14,937 bases of DNA from Oscillospiraceae bacterium (GTDB taxonomy: Bacteria; Bacillota; Clostridia; Oscillospirales; Acutalibacteraceae): NCBI GenBank assembly GCA_029007475.1, contig JAQXHW010000063.1:1-14937 (forward strand). The letters are read 5' to 3'. Made by a program: the position numbers and the translations under genes. This document shows positions 6,874 through 13,724 of this stretch, piece by piece. The notes below the pieces were generated by a model, which worked only from the letters and a program-made list of their open reading frames with translations, was not told the DNA's origin and searched no databases. Position 1 is the stretch's first letter, and every line of letters begins with the position of its first letter.

Positions 6874-7944
6874 TTAATTGCTTTCTTTGAGTTTTTCCGC
6901 TCTGTCAGCGGCGATTAAGGGGTCGATAATTTCGTCCAAGGAGCCTGCTAAAATCGCGTCTAAGCGGTAGAGTGTGAGCTTGATGCGGTGGTCGGTGACC
7001 CGGCTTTCGTGGAAGTTGTAGGTGCGAATTTTCTCGCTTCTGTCGCCGCTTCCGACCTGAGATTTTCTCTCGGCGGCAATAGCTCCCGACTGTTCTTCCT
7101 GCTTTTCGGCAAGAAGCCGGCTTTTTAGCACCTTCATGGCCTTGTCCTTGTTCTTATACTGGCTTCGCTCGTCCTGACATTCTACCACCATACCTGTTGG
7201 CAGGTGAGTGATACGAATGGCGCTCGAGGTCTTGTTGATGTGCTGACCGCCTGCGCCTGAGGAGCGGAAGGTGTCTATTTTTAAGTCTTTGGGATTGATG
7301 TCGATTTCAACGTCCTCGGCTTCGGGGAGGACTGCAACGGTGACGGTTGAGGTGTGGATTCTGCCGCCGGATTCCGTTTCGGGAACTCGCTGAACGCGGT
7401 GAACTCCGCTTTCGAATTTTAGTCGGGAGTAAGCGCCCATACCCTCAATCATAAAGGAGATTTCCTTTATACCGCCAAGCTCGGTTTCGGAAATATTAAC
7501 AATATCGGTTTTGAAGCCGCGTTTTTCCGCGTACATAGAGTACATTCGGTAGAGCTCTGCGGAGAACAGGGCTGCTTCCTCGCCGCCTGCGCCGGCACGG
7601 ATTTCAACGATAACGTTTTTGTCGTCGTTTTCATCCTTTGGCAGCAGGAGGATTTTTATTTCGTCCTCAAGAGCTGAAATAGCCTTCTTTGAGGCGTCAA
7701 GCTCCTCGCTTGCAAAGGCTCTCATCTCCTCGTCGGTGTCCTTATCTGCGAGAATTGCGAGGGCTTCCTCTATGGCGGATTCGTGGGTTTTGTAGGCTTT
7801 ATAGGCCTCGTAAATAGGCTCAATAGAGCGCAGCTCCTTCATAATCTCGGTGAATTTTGAGCTATCCGATGCAACAGAGGGGTCATAGAGCATGGTGCTA
7901 AGTTCATTATATCTCTTTTCGAAAATCTCTAATTTGCTAATCAT
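6874..7944 (-). CDS. prfA: Peptide chain release factor 1
   Basis: RF1 recognises UAA and UAG in the ribosomal A site and triggers peptide release. The 356 residues are full length. The stop-codon tripeptide is PET (188-190) in RVPETESGGRIHTST, the RF1 form (P-x-T, not the SPF of RF2). The catalytic GGQ is at 232-234 within SSGAGGQHINKTSSAIR, and the C-terminal YNFHESRVTDHRI is typical. It starts 3 bp after the DUF951 stop, with AAGGA inside the end of that gene. Gln234 is normally methylated by PrmC, whose gene often follows prfA in Firmicutes but is not in this window. tsaC follows directly instead. Confidence 0.97.
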   Translation of the reverse strand: MISKLEIFEKRYNELSTMLYDPSVASDSSKFTEIMKELRSIEPIYEAYKAYKTHESAIEEALAILADKDTDEEMRAFASEELDASKKAISALEDEIKILLLPKDENDDKNVIVEIRAGAGGEEAALFSAELYRMYSMYAEKRGFKTDIVNISETELGGIKEISFMIEGMGAYSRLKFESGVHRVQRVPETESGGRIHTSTVTVAVLPEAEDVEIDINPKDLKIDTFRSSGAGGQHINKTSSAIRITHLPTGMVVECQDERSQYKNKDKAMKVLKSRLLAEKQEEQSGAIAAERKSQVGSGDRSEKIRTYNFHESRVTDHRIKLTLYRLDAILAGSLDEIIDPLIAADRAEKLKESN

Positions 7945-7947
7945 ACT

Positions 7948-8130
7948 TTATTCCTTAGGGATAATTTTCTTAATGTTCTTTTCAACCTTTGAGCGGGGAA
8001 TATAGACCTCGTGGCCGCAGCCCTCGCAGAGAATTTTGAAGTCCATACCGATACGGTTCACTGTGAAAAGTTTTGAGCCGCAGGGGTGGGGCTTTTTCAT
8101 TTCGAGTCTGTCGCCGACTTTTATGTCCAT
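7948..8130 (-). CDS. DUF951 family small protein (YyzM-like)
   Basis: This 60-residue protein matches the DUF951 pattern: VGDRLEMKKPHPCG near the start, then ILCEGCGHEVYIPRSKVEK. Three conserved cysteines (Cys17, Cys35, Cys38) and His40 could bind zinc, and the small basic fold suggests nucleic acid or ribosome contact. No function is established to my knowledge. It is the first gene of the operon, 3 bp before prfA, with a promoter about 35 bp upstream and an AAGGGA ribosome site. Its position ahead of RF1 and tsaC hints at a role in translation, which is inference only. Confidence 0.88.
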   Translation of the reverse strand: MDIKVGDRLEMKKPHPCGSKLFTVNRIGMDFKILCEGCGHEVYIPRSKVEKNIKKIIPKE

Positions 8131-8163
8131 GAATGTCGCTTCCCTTCAAATCTTTACCGGATA

Positions 8164-8192
8164 ATTATACCATGCTTCGCCTGTATTAGCAA
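8164..8192 (-). promoter_or_regulatory. Promoter of the DUF951-prfA-tsaC-coaE operon
   Basis: On the minus strand TTGCTA (8192-8187) is followed after 17 bp by a perfect TATAAT (8169-8164). The predicted start near 8157 leaves a leader of about 27 nt before the DUF951 ATG. I see no other good promoter down to 3211, so this may drive all six genes. Confidence 0.78.
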
Positions 8193-8265
8193 GATATCGG
8201 TATATTGCGCCTTGATATTACGCCTTGCTTTCTTTTTTTAGTAATAGTCAGCCGAATATTGAGTT

Positions 8266-9516
8266 CTACTCTATAACGTAATCGCGAACCTTGTGCCAGA
8301 ATTTCTCGTCAATTATAGCCTCGACCTCCAAGCCCTCGGCGGTATACTCTTCGGAAAGAAGCGTGCCCGTCTTGCGGATTTCAGCTACTAAGGACGCGTT
8401 CGCAAAAGGGATAAGGAGCTTAAGCCTTTTGACTCTTACAGGAAGGTTTTCCTCAATGGCGGTTAGTAAGTTTTCCACACCTTCACCTGTTCGGGCGCTT
8501 ATCTTAACCGAGGAATTTATGCGTATTTCCTCTACTTCGGTTTCTACTAAATCGCACTTATTGAGCACGGAGATAATAGGAGTTTCACCGCAGCCTAACT
8601 CCTTGAGCAAGTCCTCGGTTACTTTAAGGTGAAGGGAGGCTTCCTCTGAGCTTATGTCACAGACGTTGAGGATTATATCTGCCTTTGCGGCTTCCTCAAG
8701 GGTGGACTTGAAGGCTTCAACGAGGTGGTGGGGGAGTCGTCTTACGAAGCCTACGGTGTCGATAAGCATGACGGTAACTCCCGAGGGCAGCTTTAGTGAG
8801 CGAGAGGTGGGGTCAAGGGTTGCGAAGAGCTTGTTTTCCGCAAGAACTCCCGCGTCGGTGAGATAATTCATGAGGGTGGATTTTCCGGCGTTGGTGTAGC
8901 CCACTATGGCAACGGTGATAACCGAGTTTTTCTCTCGCCTGCGTCTGAGCTCGTTTCTGTGATTTTCTACGTCGCGAAGCTGTTCCTTTAAGGTTTCCAT
9001 TCTGCGGCGGATGTGTCGCTTATCGGTTTCGAGCTTAGTTTCACCGGGACCTCGTGTTCCGATACCGCCGCCGAGACGTGAAAGAGCAATACCCTTACCT
9101 GTAAGCCGGGGCATGAGGTATTTAAGCTGGGCAAGCTCAACCTGAAGCTTACCCTCTTTTGATATTGCTCGCTGAGAGAAAATATCTAAAATTAATGTTG
9201 TGCGGTCTATAACTCTTACGTCGGTTTCGGCTTCGATATTTCTAATCTGTGTGGGAGTCAGCTCGCAGTCGAAGATGATAAGGTCTATTTCCTCGGCTTC
9301 GCAGTATTCCTTGATTTCGGTTAATTTGCCGCTGCCTACGCAGGTGGCAGTTTCGTATCGCTCTAATTTCTGAGAAATTGATGCCACAGGCTCTGCACCG
9401 GCACTCTCGGTAAGCTCAAAAAGCTCGGCTAAAGAGCTTTCTGCGTCGAAATCTCCTGTGTCAACGCAAACAAGCAAGGCTCGGTCTGTTTTTTCCCTCG
9501 TTTCGAAAAGTTCCAT
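8266..9516 (-). CDS. hflX: Ribosome-associated GTPase HflX
   Basis: HflX binds the large ribosomal subunit and splits stalled or stressed 70S ribosomes using GTP. The 416 residues show the HflX N-terminal domain with the diagnostic GGGIGTRGPGETKLETDKR (149-167), a basic coiled linker (168-197), then the G domain. G1 is GYTNAGKS (206-213), G2 is DPTSRS, G3 is DTVGF (253-257), G4 is NKCD (319-322) and G5 is SAR (340-342). A C-terminal domain of about 60 residues follows. AGAGG precedes the ATG. It has its own promoter and is divergent from the kinase gene. No clear terminator lies in the 135 bp before the DUF951 gene, so some readthrough into the prfA operon is possible. Confidence 0.96.
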   Translation of the reverse strand: MELFETREKTDRALLVCVDTGDFDAESSLAELFELTESAGAEPVASISQKLERYETATCVGSGKLTEIKEYCEAEEIDLIIFDCELTPTQIRNIEAETDVRVIDRTTLILDIFSQRAISKEGKLQVELAQLKYLMPRLTGKGIALSRLGGGIGTRGPGETKLETDKRHIRRRMETLKEQLRDVENHRNELRRRREKNSVITVAIVGYTNAGKSTLMNYLTDAGVLAENKLFATLDPTSRSLKLPSGVTVMLIDTVGFVRRLPHHLVEAFKSTLEEAAKADIILNVCDISSEEASLHLKVTEDLLKELGCGETPIISVLNKCDLVETEVEEIRINSSVKISARTGEGVENLLTAIEENLPVRVKRLKLLIPFANASLVAEIRKTGTLLSEEYTAEGLEVEAIIDEKFWHKVRDYVIE

Positions 9517-9551
9517 GTTAAACCTCTTGATAAAAACATATATACAGATTT

Positions 9552-9580
9552 AGTATAATATAAAGCGTCATATTTGTAAA
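9552..9580 (-). promoter_or_regulatory. Promoter of hflX
   Basis: On the minus strand TTTACA (9580-9575) and TATACT (9557-9552) are separated by 17 bp, each one base from consensus. The expected start is near 9545, giving a leader of about 30 nt. It lies back to back with the pdxY promoter. Confidence 0.65.
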
Positions 9581-9589
9581 TGATTTCGG

Positions 9590-9619
9590 TTGAAAAATTG
9601 CTCACGCTTTTGATATAAT
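9590..9619 (+). promoter_or_regulatory. Promoter of the pyridoxal kinase gene
   Basis: TTGAAA (9590-9595) is followed after 18 bp by a perfect TATAAT (9614-9619). Transcription should begin near 9626, which makes the ATG at 9630 unlikely as a start and favours 9645 or 9651. Confidence 0.68.
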
Positions 9620-9623
9620 CAAA
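9609..9623. promoter_or_regulatory. Perfect palindrome on the pdxY -10 box
   Basis: TTTGAT and ATCAAA are exact inverted arms around ATA, and the centre is part of the TATAAT box. A dimeric repressor bound here would block the kinase promoter. No regulator gene lies nearby to assign, and AT-rich palindromes can arise by chance. Confidence 0.4.
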
Positions 9624-9644
9624 TATATTATGGAAGATTTGGTG

Positions 9645-10490
9645 ATGTATATGAAGCAAAAGCGCGCAGTGGCAATAAATGATATCTCATGTATGGGAAA
9701 ATGTTCTCTTACAGTTGCACTTCCCATTATTTCCGCTATGGGAATCGAAACCGCTGTGCTTCCGACGGCGGTGCTTTCAGCTCACACGGCTTTTGAGGGC
9801 TTTACCTTCTGCGATTTGACCGATGAAATTGATAAAACCCGCGAACATTGGGAGAAGCTAAAGGTACATTTCGACTGCATTTACTCAGGATATTTGGGCT
9901 CGCTTAGGCAGATTTCCCTGGTTGAGAAATTTATTGACAGCTTCAAGGCAGAGGATACCTTGGTTGTTGTTGATCCTGTGCTTGGGGATAACGGTCAGCT
10001 TTATAAGAATTTCACCGATGTATTCGCCGCAGAAATGGCGAAGCTGTGCGCTAAAGCGGACGTCATAACTCCAAATCTTACCGAAGCGGCTTACCTGTTA
10101 AAGAGAGAGTATTTAGGCGACGGCTACACCGAGGAGGATATTAAAGAGCTTTTAGCTGAGCTTTCGAAATTGGGAGCAAAAAAGGTAGTTCTCACGGGCA
10201 TCTCCTATGACGAAAACAGCTTGGGTGTTGCTATGTACGACAGCCTCACGGGGGAATATACATACTACAAAAACGAGAAAATAAGCAGTATGTCCCACGG
10301 CACCGGCGACGTTTGGGCAAGCACCTTTGTAGGCTCTTACGTTAAGGGCTACGGCTTCGAAAAGTCCGCTGAGATTGCGACGGACTTCACCGTTGAGTGC
10401 CTAAAGGCAACTTTAGACGATAAAGAGGAGCATTGGTACGGGGTCAATTTCGAACAGTGTCTGCCAAGCCTCATAAAAAAATACGCATAA
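9645..10490 (+). CDS. pdxY: Pyridoxal/pyridoxamine kinase (PdxY/PdxK type)
   Basis: This ribokinase-fold enzyme uses ATP to phosphorylate B6 vitamers (pyridoxal, pyridoxamine, pyridoxine) for salvage of PLP. It has 281 residues from the chosen start. The N-terminal INDISCMGKCSLTVALPIISAMG (11-33) is characteristic. VDPVLGDNG (109-117), ITPNLTEA (141-148) and VLTGI follow, with the anion-hole and catalytic-base motif GTGDVWAS at 219-226 (Asp222). The ATG at 9645 lies 7 nt after GGAAGA. The ATG at 9651 is nearly as good, while the one at 9630 sits at the predicted transcription start. The gene is monocistronic with its own terminator. The exact vitamer preference cannot be told from sequence. 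Confidence 0.88.
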   Translation: MYMKQKRAVAINDISCMGKCSLTVALPIISAMGIETAVLPTAVLSAHTAFEGFTFCDLTDEIDKTREHWEKLKVHFDCIYSGYLGSLRQISLVEKFIDSFKAEDTLVVVDPVLGDNGQLYKNFTDVFAAEMAKLCAKADVITPNLTEAAYLLKREYLGDGYTEEDIKELLAELSKLGAKKVVLTGISYDENSLGVAMYDSLTGEYTYYKNEKISSMSHGTGDVWASTFVGSYVKGYGFEKSAEIATDFTVECLKATLDDKEEHWYGVNFEQCLPSLIKKYA

Positions 10491-10495
10491 ATTTT

Positions 10496-10522
10496 GGAGC
10501 CGAGATTTCTCGACTCCTTTTT
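10496..10522 (+). terminator. Terminator of the pyridoxal kinase gene
   Basis: The hairpin GGAG-C-CGAG-ATTT-CTCG-A-CTCC has one C/A mismatch and is followed by TTTTT. It starts 5 bp after the stop codon. Confidence 0.88.
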
Positions 10523-10656
10523 ATCTGCCTTTTTCTTTTACTGCTTTGAGAGGTTTTCTGCTGCCTAAACTCCTGCTTGTTTTGCGCTTTTACAAAAGCA
10601 CGTTTTGAGGAAGTTTTGATTTTGTACGCTTTTTCGAGCCTGTGTATAGCTTTTTG

Positions 10657-10685
10657 TTTACAAATTTTTGTAAATATGGTACAAT
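10657..10685 (+). promoter_or_regulatory. Promoter of proBA
   Basis: TTTACA (10657-10662) and TACAAT (10680-10685) are separated by 17 bp, with a TGG just before the -10. The -35 and spacer also hold an inverted repeat, TTTACAA-ATTT-TTGTAAA (10657-10674). The predicted start is near 10692, about 28 nt before the proB ATG. Confidence 0.7.
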
Positions 10686-10699
10686 AACTTCGTATTGTA
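10680..10699. promoter_or_regulatory. Inverted repeat over the proBA -10 and transcription start
   Basis: TACAATA (10680-10686) and TATTGTA (10693-10699) are perfect inverted arms around ACTTCG. The repeat covers the -10 box and reaches past the predicted start. It could be an operator or a small leader stem. No proline-responsive regulator is encoded in the window, so the role is inferred from position only. Confidence 0.4.
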
Positions 10700-10719
10700 A
10701 AATAGGGGATGAGTTTCTT

Positions 10720-11502
10720 ATGGATATGAACAGAATCGTAGTGAAGGTAGGTACTTCAACCCTTACCTACGAAAACGGCAAGGCGAATTTAAGACGGATT
10801 GAGGAGCTTTGCAAGGTGCTTTCCGATTTGCAGAATCAGGGCAGGGATATTATTCTTGTTTCCTCAGGCGCAATCGGTGTCGGTATGGGCAAGCTGGGAC
10901 TTTCCGAGAAGCCATCCGGGACTAAAGAAAAGCAGGCTTTGGCGGCGATAGGTCAGTGCGAGCTTATGTTTATGTACGATAAGCTTTTCGGTGAATATAA
11001 CCACATGGTGGCTCAGGTACTTCTTACACGAGACGCCGTGGATTCCGCCCACAAAAAGGAGAATGTACTCAATACCTTTGATACCCTTCTTTCCATGGTA
11101 ATTATCCCTATTGTAAACGAAAACGACACGGTTTCAATTGACGAGTTAGAGGGCAAAAACTTCGGCGATAACGATATGCTTTCCGCTATTGTTGCGAAAT
11201 TAATCGGCGCGGACAGCCTTGTTATCCTTACGGATATTGACGGCCTGTATGACCGCGACCCCCGAAAAAATCCCGACGCCGAGCGAATAGAAGTGGTTGA
11301 GAAGATCACCGCCGAGATTGAGGAAATGGCAGGCGGCTCAGGCTCTAACCGCGGCACAGGCGGTATGACTACTAAAATCATGGCTTCGAAGTATGCTACA
11401 AATGCAGGTATAAACTGCTTTGTTATCGGCGGCGACGACCCAAAGAGAATTTACGATGTGATTGACGGAAAATCTGTCGGCACACTCTTTAAGGCACAGT
11501 AA
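10720..11502 (+). CDS. proB: Glutamate 5-kinase, short form without PUA domain
   Basis: This enzyme phosphorylates glutamate to gamma-glutamyl phosphate, the first and usually feedback-controlled step of proline synthesis. It has 260 residues: an amino-acid-kinase domain only, with VKVGTSTL (8-15), VSSGAIGVGMGKLG (47-60), NENDTVSIDELEGKNFGDND (133-152), LTDIDGLYDRDPR (170-182) and GTGGMTTK (212-219). The PUA domain of the roughly 365-residue E. coli type is absent, as in other clostridial forms. The start is the ATG at 10720, downstream of AGGGGATGAG. Longer in-frame starts further upstream would lie inside the promoter. proA follows after 26 bp, so the pair is an operon. proC is not in the window. 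Confidence 0.95.
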   Translation: MDMNRIVVKVGTSTLTYENGKANLRRIEELCKVLSDLQNQGRDIILVSSGAIGVGMGKLGLSEKPSGTKEKQALAAIGQCELMFMYDKLFGEYNHMVAQVLLTRDAVDSAHKKENVLNTFDTLLSMVIIPIVNENDTVSIDELEGKNFGDNDMLSAIVAKLIGADSLVILTDIDGLYDRDPRKNPDAERIEVVEKITAEIEEMAGGSGSNRGTGGMTTKIMASKYATNAGINCFVIGGDDPKRIYDVIDGKSVGTLFKAQ

Positions 11503-11528
11503 TCAGTTAATATATTGGAGGAAGATGT

Positions 11529-12770
11529 ATGACAGTTTCAGAAATGGGCAAGAGAGCAAAGGCGGCTTCCCGCGCTCTTGCAAATGCAGGTATTCTCAAG
11601 AATAAGGCACTCTATGCTTTAGCCGATGCACTTGAGACGGAGGCTGAGTATATACTTGCCGAAAACGCAAAGGACCTTTCAAACGGCGAAGCGAACGGCA
11701 TGAGCAAATCCCTTTTAGACAGACTTGCTTTAAGCGACTCAAGAATCAAGGGTATGGCTGACGGCGCCCGCCAGGTTGCGGCCTTGGCAGATCCCATCGG
11801 AACATATATTTCAGGAGGAAAGCTCCCCAACGGCTTAGAGGTTACCAGAGTAAGAGTACCCCTCGGCGTTATCGGTATTATCTTTGAGGCTCGTCCCAAC
11901 GTTACTGCCGACGCTGCCGCACTTTGCTTAAAGTCGGGAAATGCAGTAATCCTCAGGGGCGGCAAGGAAGCTATTAACTCTAACATGGCAATTGCTAAGG
12001 TTATGAGAGAAGCCATTGAGAAAGCAGGACTCCCTGCTGACTGCGTTCAGCTTATCGAGGATACAACAAGACAGAGCTCCATTGAGCTTATGGGACTTAC
12101 CGAGTATCTTGACGTGCTCATTCCACGCGGCGGCGCAGGTCTTATTAAAGCTACCGTTGAGAACGCAAAGGTACCTGTAATTGAAACAGGCACAGGTAAC
12201 TGCCACATTTACGTTGATGAATTTGCCGACCCCTCCATGGCGGCTGAAATAGTATTTAATGCAAAAACCTCACGTCCCTCTGTCTGTAATGCCGCAGAGA
12301 GCCTTTTGGTGCACAAGAATATTGCCGAAAAGGTGCTTCCTCTCATTAAAGCGGAGCTTGACAAAATGAATGTTGAGATAAGAGGCTGCGAGATAACAAG
12401 AGAGATTTTAGGCGAGTCGGTTACTCCTGCAACAGAAGAGGACTACTACACCGAATTCCTCGATTACATTATCTCCTGCAAGGTTGTTGAGTCGGTAGAC
12501 GAAGCTATTGCGCATATCGCAGAGCATTCAACGGGTCACTCGGAATGTATCGTAACCGAGGACTACAACAACTCAAATAAATTTACAAGCGAGGTTGACT
12601 CTGCCGCTGTATATGTCAACGCTTCAACAAGGTTTACCGACGGCGGAGAGTTCGGTTTGGGTGCCGAGATAGGTATTTCAACGCAAAAACTCCATGCAAG
12701 GGGTCCTTTGGGAATAAACGAACTCACAAGCATGAAGTTTATAGTTAAGGGTCAGGGTCAGGTAAGATAA
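11529..12770 (+). CDS. proA: Gamma-glutamyl phosphate reductase
   Basis: This enzyme reduces gamma-glutamyl phosphate with NADPH to glutamate-5-semialdehyde, which cyclises to pyrroline-5-carboxylate on the way to proline. It has 413 residues, a normal length, and an aldehyde-dehydrogenase fold. GVIGIIFEARPNVTADAAAL (113-132) lies in the cofactor-binding half. The catalytic cysteine is Cys253 in TSRPSVCNAAESLL, and the end shows the family pattern FTDGGEFGLGAEIGIS. A strong GGAGGAAGA site lies just before the ATG. The unstable intermediate is thought to be channelled from ProB, which fits the tight operon. The gene ends 9 bp from the stop of the converging minus-strand gene, and no separate terminator is visible. 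Confidence 0.97.
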   Translation: MTVSEMGKRAKAASRALANAGILKNKALYALADALETEAEYILAENAKDLSNGEANGMSKSLLDRLALSDSRIKGMADGARQVAALADPIGTYISGGKLPNGLEVTRVRVPLGVIGIIFEARPNVTADAAALCLKSGNAVILRGGKEAINSNMAIAKVMREAIEKAGLPADCVQLIEDTTRQSSIELMGLTEYLDVLIPRGGAGLIKATVENAKVPVIETGTGNCHIYVDEFADPSMAAEIVFNAKTSRPSVCNAAESLLVHKNIAEKVLPLIKAELDKMNVEIRGCEITREILGESVTPATEEDYYTEFLDYIISCKVVESVDEAIAHIAEHSTGHSECIVTEDYNNSNKFTSEVDSAAVYVNASTRFTDGGEFGLGAEIGISTQKLHARGPLGINELTSMKFIVKGQGQVR

Positions 12771-12779
12771 CCGACTCTA

Positions 12780-13058
12780 CTATATAATTACGTAGAGAAG
12801 CGCTAAAATCAAGACGGGGTCTGTGCCTTCCTCTGAGGAGAGTATCATAATCAAAAGCAGAATCAGGAGCTTTTCCTTATCCTCAAACAGCTTTGATGCG
12901 TCAAAGGGAACAGGGGTGTTTTTAGGAGGTTCTGCGTCCGTAAGGGGAGCAGGCTCAGGTGACTTTTGGGGTTGCGGCTGTGGGGGATTTTGATTAGGTC
13001 TTATCCCTCGCTGCATATCTCTGGCCCTTCTGAGAGCCTCGGTTTCCATTGTGTCCAT
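12780..13058 (-). CDS. Uncharacterised small protein with Pro-rich linker and hydrophobic tail
   Basis: This 92-residue protein has three visible parts. A short helical N-terminus (METEALRRARDMQ, 4-16) comes first, then a Pro/Gln/Lys-rich linker (about 20-55, with PQPQPQ), then a hydrophobic C-terminal third. The last part reads EDKEKLLILLLIMIL, a short SSEEGTDP turn, and VLILALLYVII to the end, suggesting two hydrophobic helices joined by an acidic turn. From memory, small clostridial proteins with this DKE-LLLLL-DP-LLLALLYLL pattern recur and are unnamed. It is last in a three-gene unit, 8 bp after the previous stop. It could associate with a membrane or form a helical hairpin oligomer. No function is assigned. 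Confidence 0.75.
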   Translation of the reverse strand: MDTMETEALRRARDMQRGIRPNQNPPQPQPQKSPEPAPLTDAEPPKNTPVPFDASKLFEDKEKLLILLLIMILSSEEGTDPVLILALLYVII

Positions 13059-13066
13059 AGTTCACC

Positions 13067-13492
13067 TCAAAATATACCCGTACCCTTGAGCTTCGGGATG
13101 ATTCGCATGATTTTAAGCATCTTCTGCGCTTCGTCAAGCCGTTTGCGCTTATCCTTTGACAGAAAGGGTCGCAGAGAGTTTAGCAGTACCGTTGATTCAT
13201 CCTCTTTGTTCATGCCTTGCAAAAGGGGCAGAAATTTTGTTAGTGAGGATAAAAGCTCCGGAGAAAAGCTACCGTTTAATAGAGAGGAAAGAGGATTCTT
13301 ATCTTCCTTTTTGGGGGCGCTTCCTCCTAAGAGATTTGAAAGCATTGACATATCAAAGCCTGAATTGGTGTTTTCTTTTTGACTTGAGGTGTCGCTTTGG
13401 CTTAAACCCAAAGATTTCGAAAGTTCAGAGATTTTGCTCATCGCCTCGGGGTTTGAGAGGATATTTCCGAGTGTTTCTTCAAAGTTATCCAT
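13067..13492 (-). CDS. Uncharacterised helical protein with NPEA motif
   Basis: This 141-residue soluble protein has no membrane segment. The N-terminus carries NILSNPEAMSKISELSKSLG (10-29). A Ser/Asp/Lys-rich flexible part (31-68) follows, then helical LSSLLNGSFSPELLSSLTKFLPLLQ (68-92). The C-terminal block has SLRPFLSKDKRKRLDEAQKMLKIMRIIPKL. I associate that last block (LRPFLS-K-R--LD-A-K--K--R--P) with uncharacterised clostridial proteins, but I cannot confirm it here. The NPEA and LSKSLG patterns recur in the 79-residue protein encoded just upstream, suggesting related helical modules. Its start overlaps that gene by 8 bp and its stop lies 8 bp before the next gene, so the three are translated as a unit. 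Function unknown. Confidence 0.78.
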   Translation of the reverse strand: MDNFEETLGNILSNPEAMSKISELSKSLGLSQSDTSSQKENTNSGFDMSMLSNLLGGSAPKKEDKNPLSSLLNGSFSPELLSSLTKFLPLLQGMNKEDESTVLLNSLRPFLSKDKRKRLDEAQKMLKIMRIIPKLKGTGIF

Positions 13493-13724
13493 TGTTTTGG
13501 AGCTTTCTGATTAGTGCCTGCACCTGAGGATTTTCCAAAAGCTTCTTTGTTGCCTCGGGATTTTGAAGCATGGAGCTTACCTTTTGCTTTTGGGAAGGAG
13601 AAAGGTTTTTCATTAAAGCCTCCATGTTTCCCTGCTGTGCGGATTTTTTTATTTCCTCGGGGTTTTGACCGAGACTTTTTGAGAGATTCTTAAAAATCTC
13701 GTTATCGAAGTTTGAGTTTGACAT
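13485..13724 (-). CDS. Uncharacterised small protein with STI1-like NP repeats
   Basis: This 79-residue hydrophilic, helical protein is the first gene of the three-gene unit. Spaced Asn-Pro motifs stand out: GQNPEEIKK (19-27), MLQNPEATKKLLENPQVQALIRKLQ (52-76). These resemble the DP/STI1 helical repeats of co-chaperones (NPE-(x)n-NPQVQALI), which bind hydrophobic client segments. This is a resemblance by eye only. AGGTGG precedes the ATG and a short intergenic region separates it from the divergent phosphoesterase gene. If STI1-like, it and the next protein might handle the hydrophobic-tailed third protein, but that is speculation. Confidence 0.75.
   Translation of the reverse strand: MSNSNFDNEIFKNLSKSLGQNPEEIKKSAQQGNMEALMKNLSPSQKQKVSSMLQNPEATKKLLENPQVQALIRKLQNNG

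Noticed and set aside
9429..9659. A 76-codon minus-strand frame overlapping the hflX start
   Set aside because: It spans both divergent promoters and the first codons of hflX in another frame. It has no ribosome site and no recognisable protein pattern.
10581..10610. GCGCTTTTACAAAAGCAC hairpin upstream of proB as a riboswitch or leader element
   Set aside because: It lies upstream of the predicted transcription start, has a mismatch and almost no loop, and no T-box or known riboswitch core is visible.
10684..10695. A 12-base match to one arm of the loxP site near the proB promoter
   Set aside because: Only one arm-like stretch is present, with no second arm at the right spacing and no Cre-like recombinase. 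It is explained by the promoter dyad and is chance similarity.
12775..12797. CTCTAC/GTAGAG dyad between proA and the converging gene as a bidirectional terminator
   Set aside because: The stem is only 6 bp around an 11-nt loop, has no T-run on either strand, and overlaps the coding end of the minus-strand gene.
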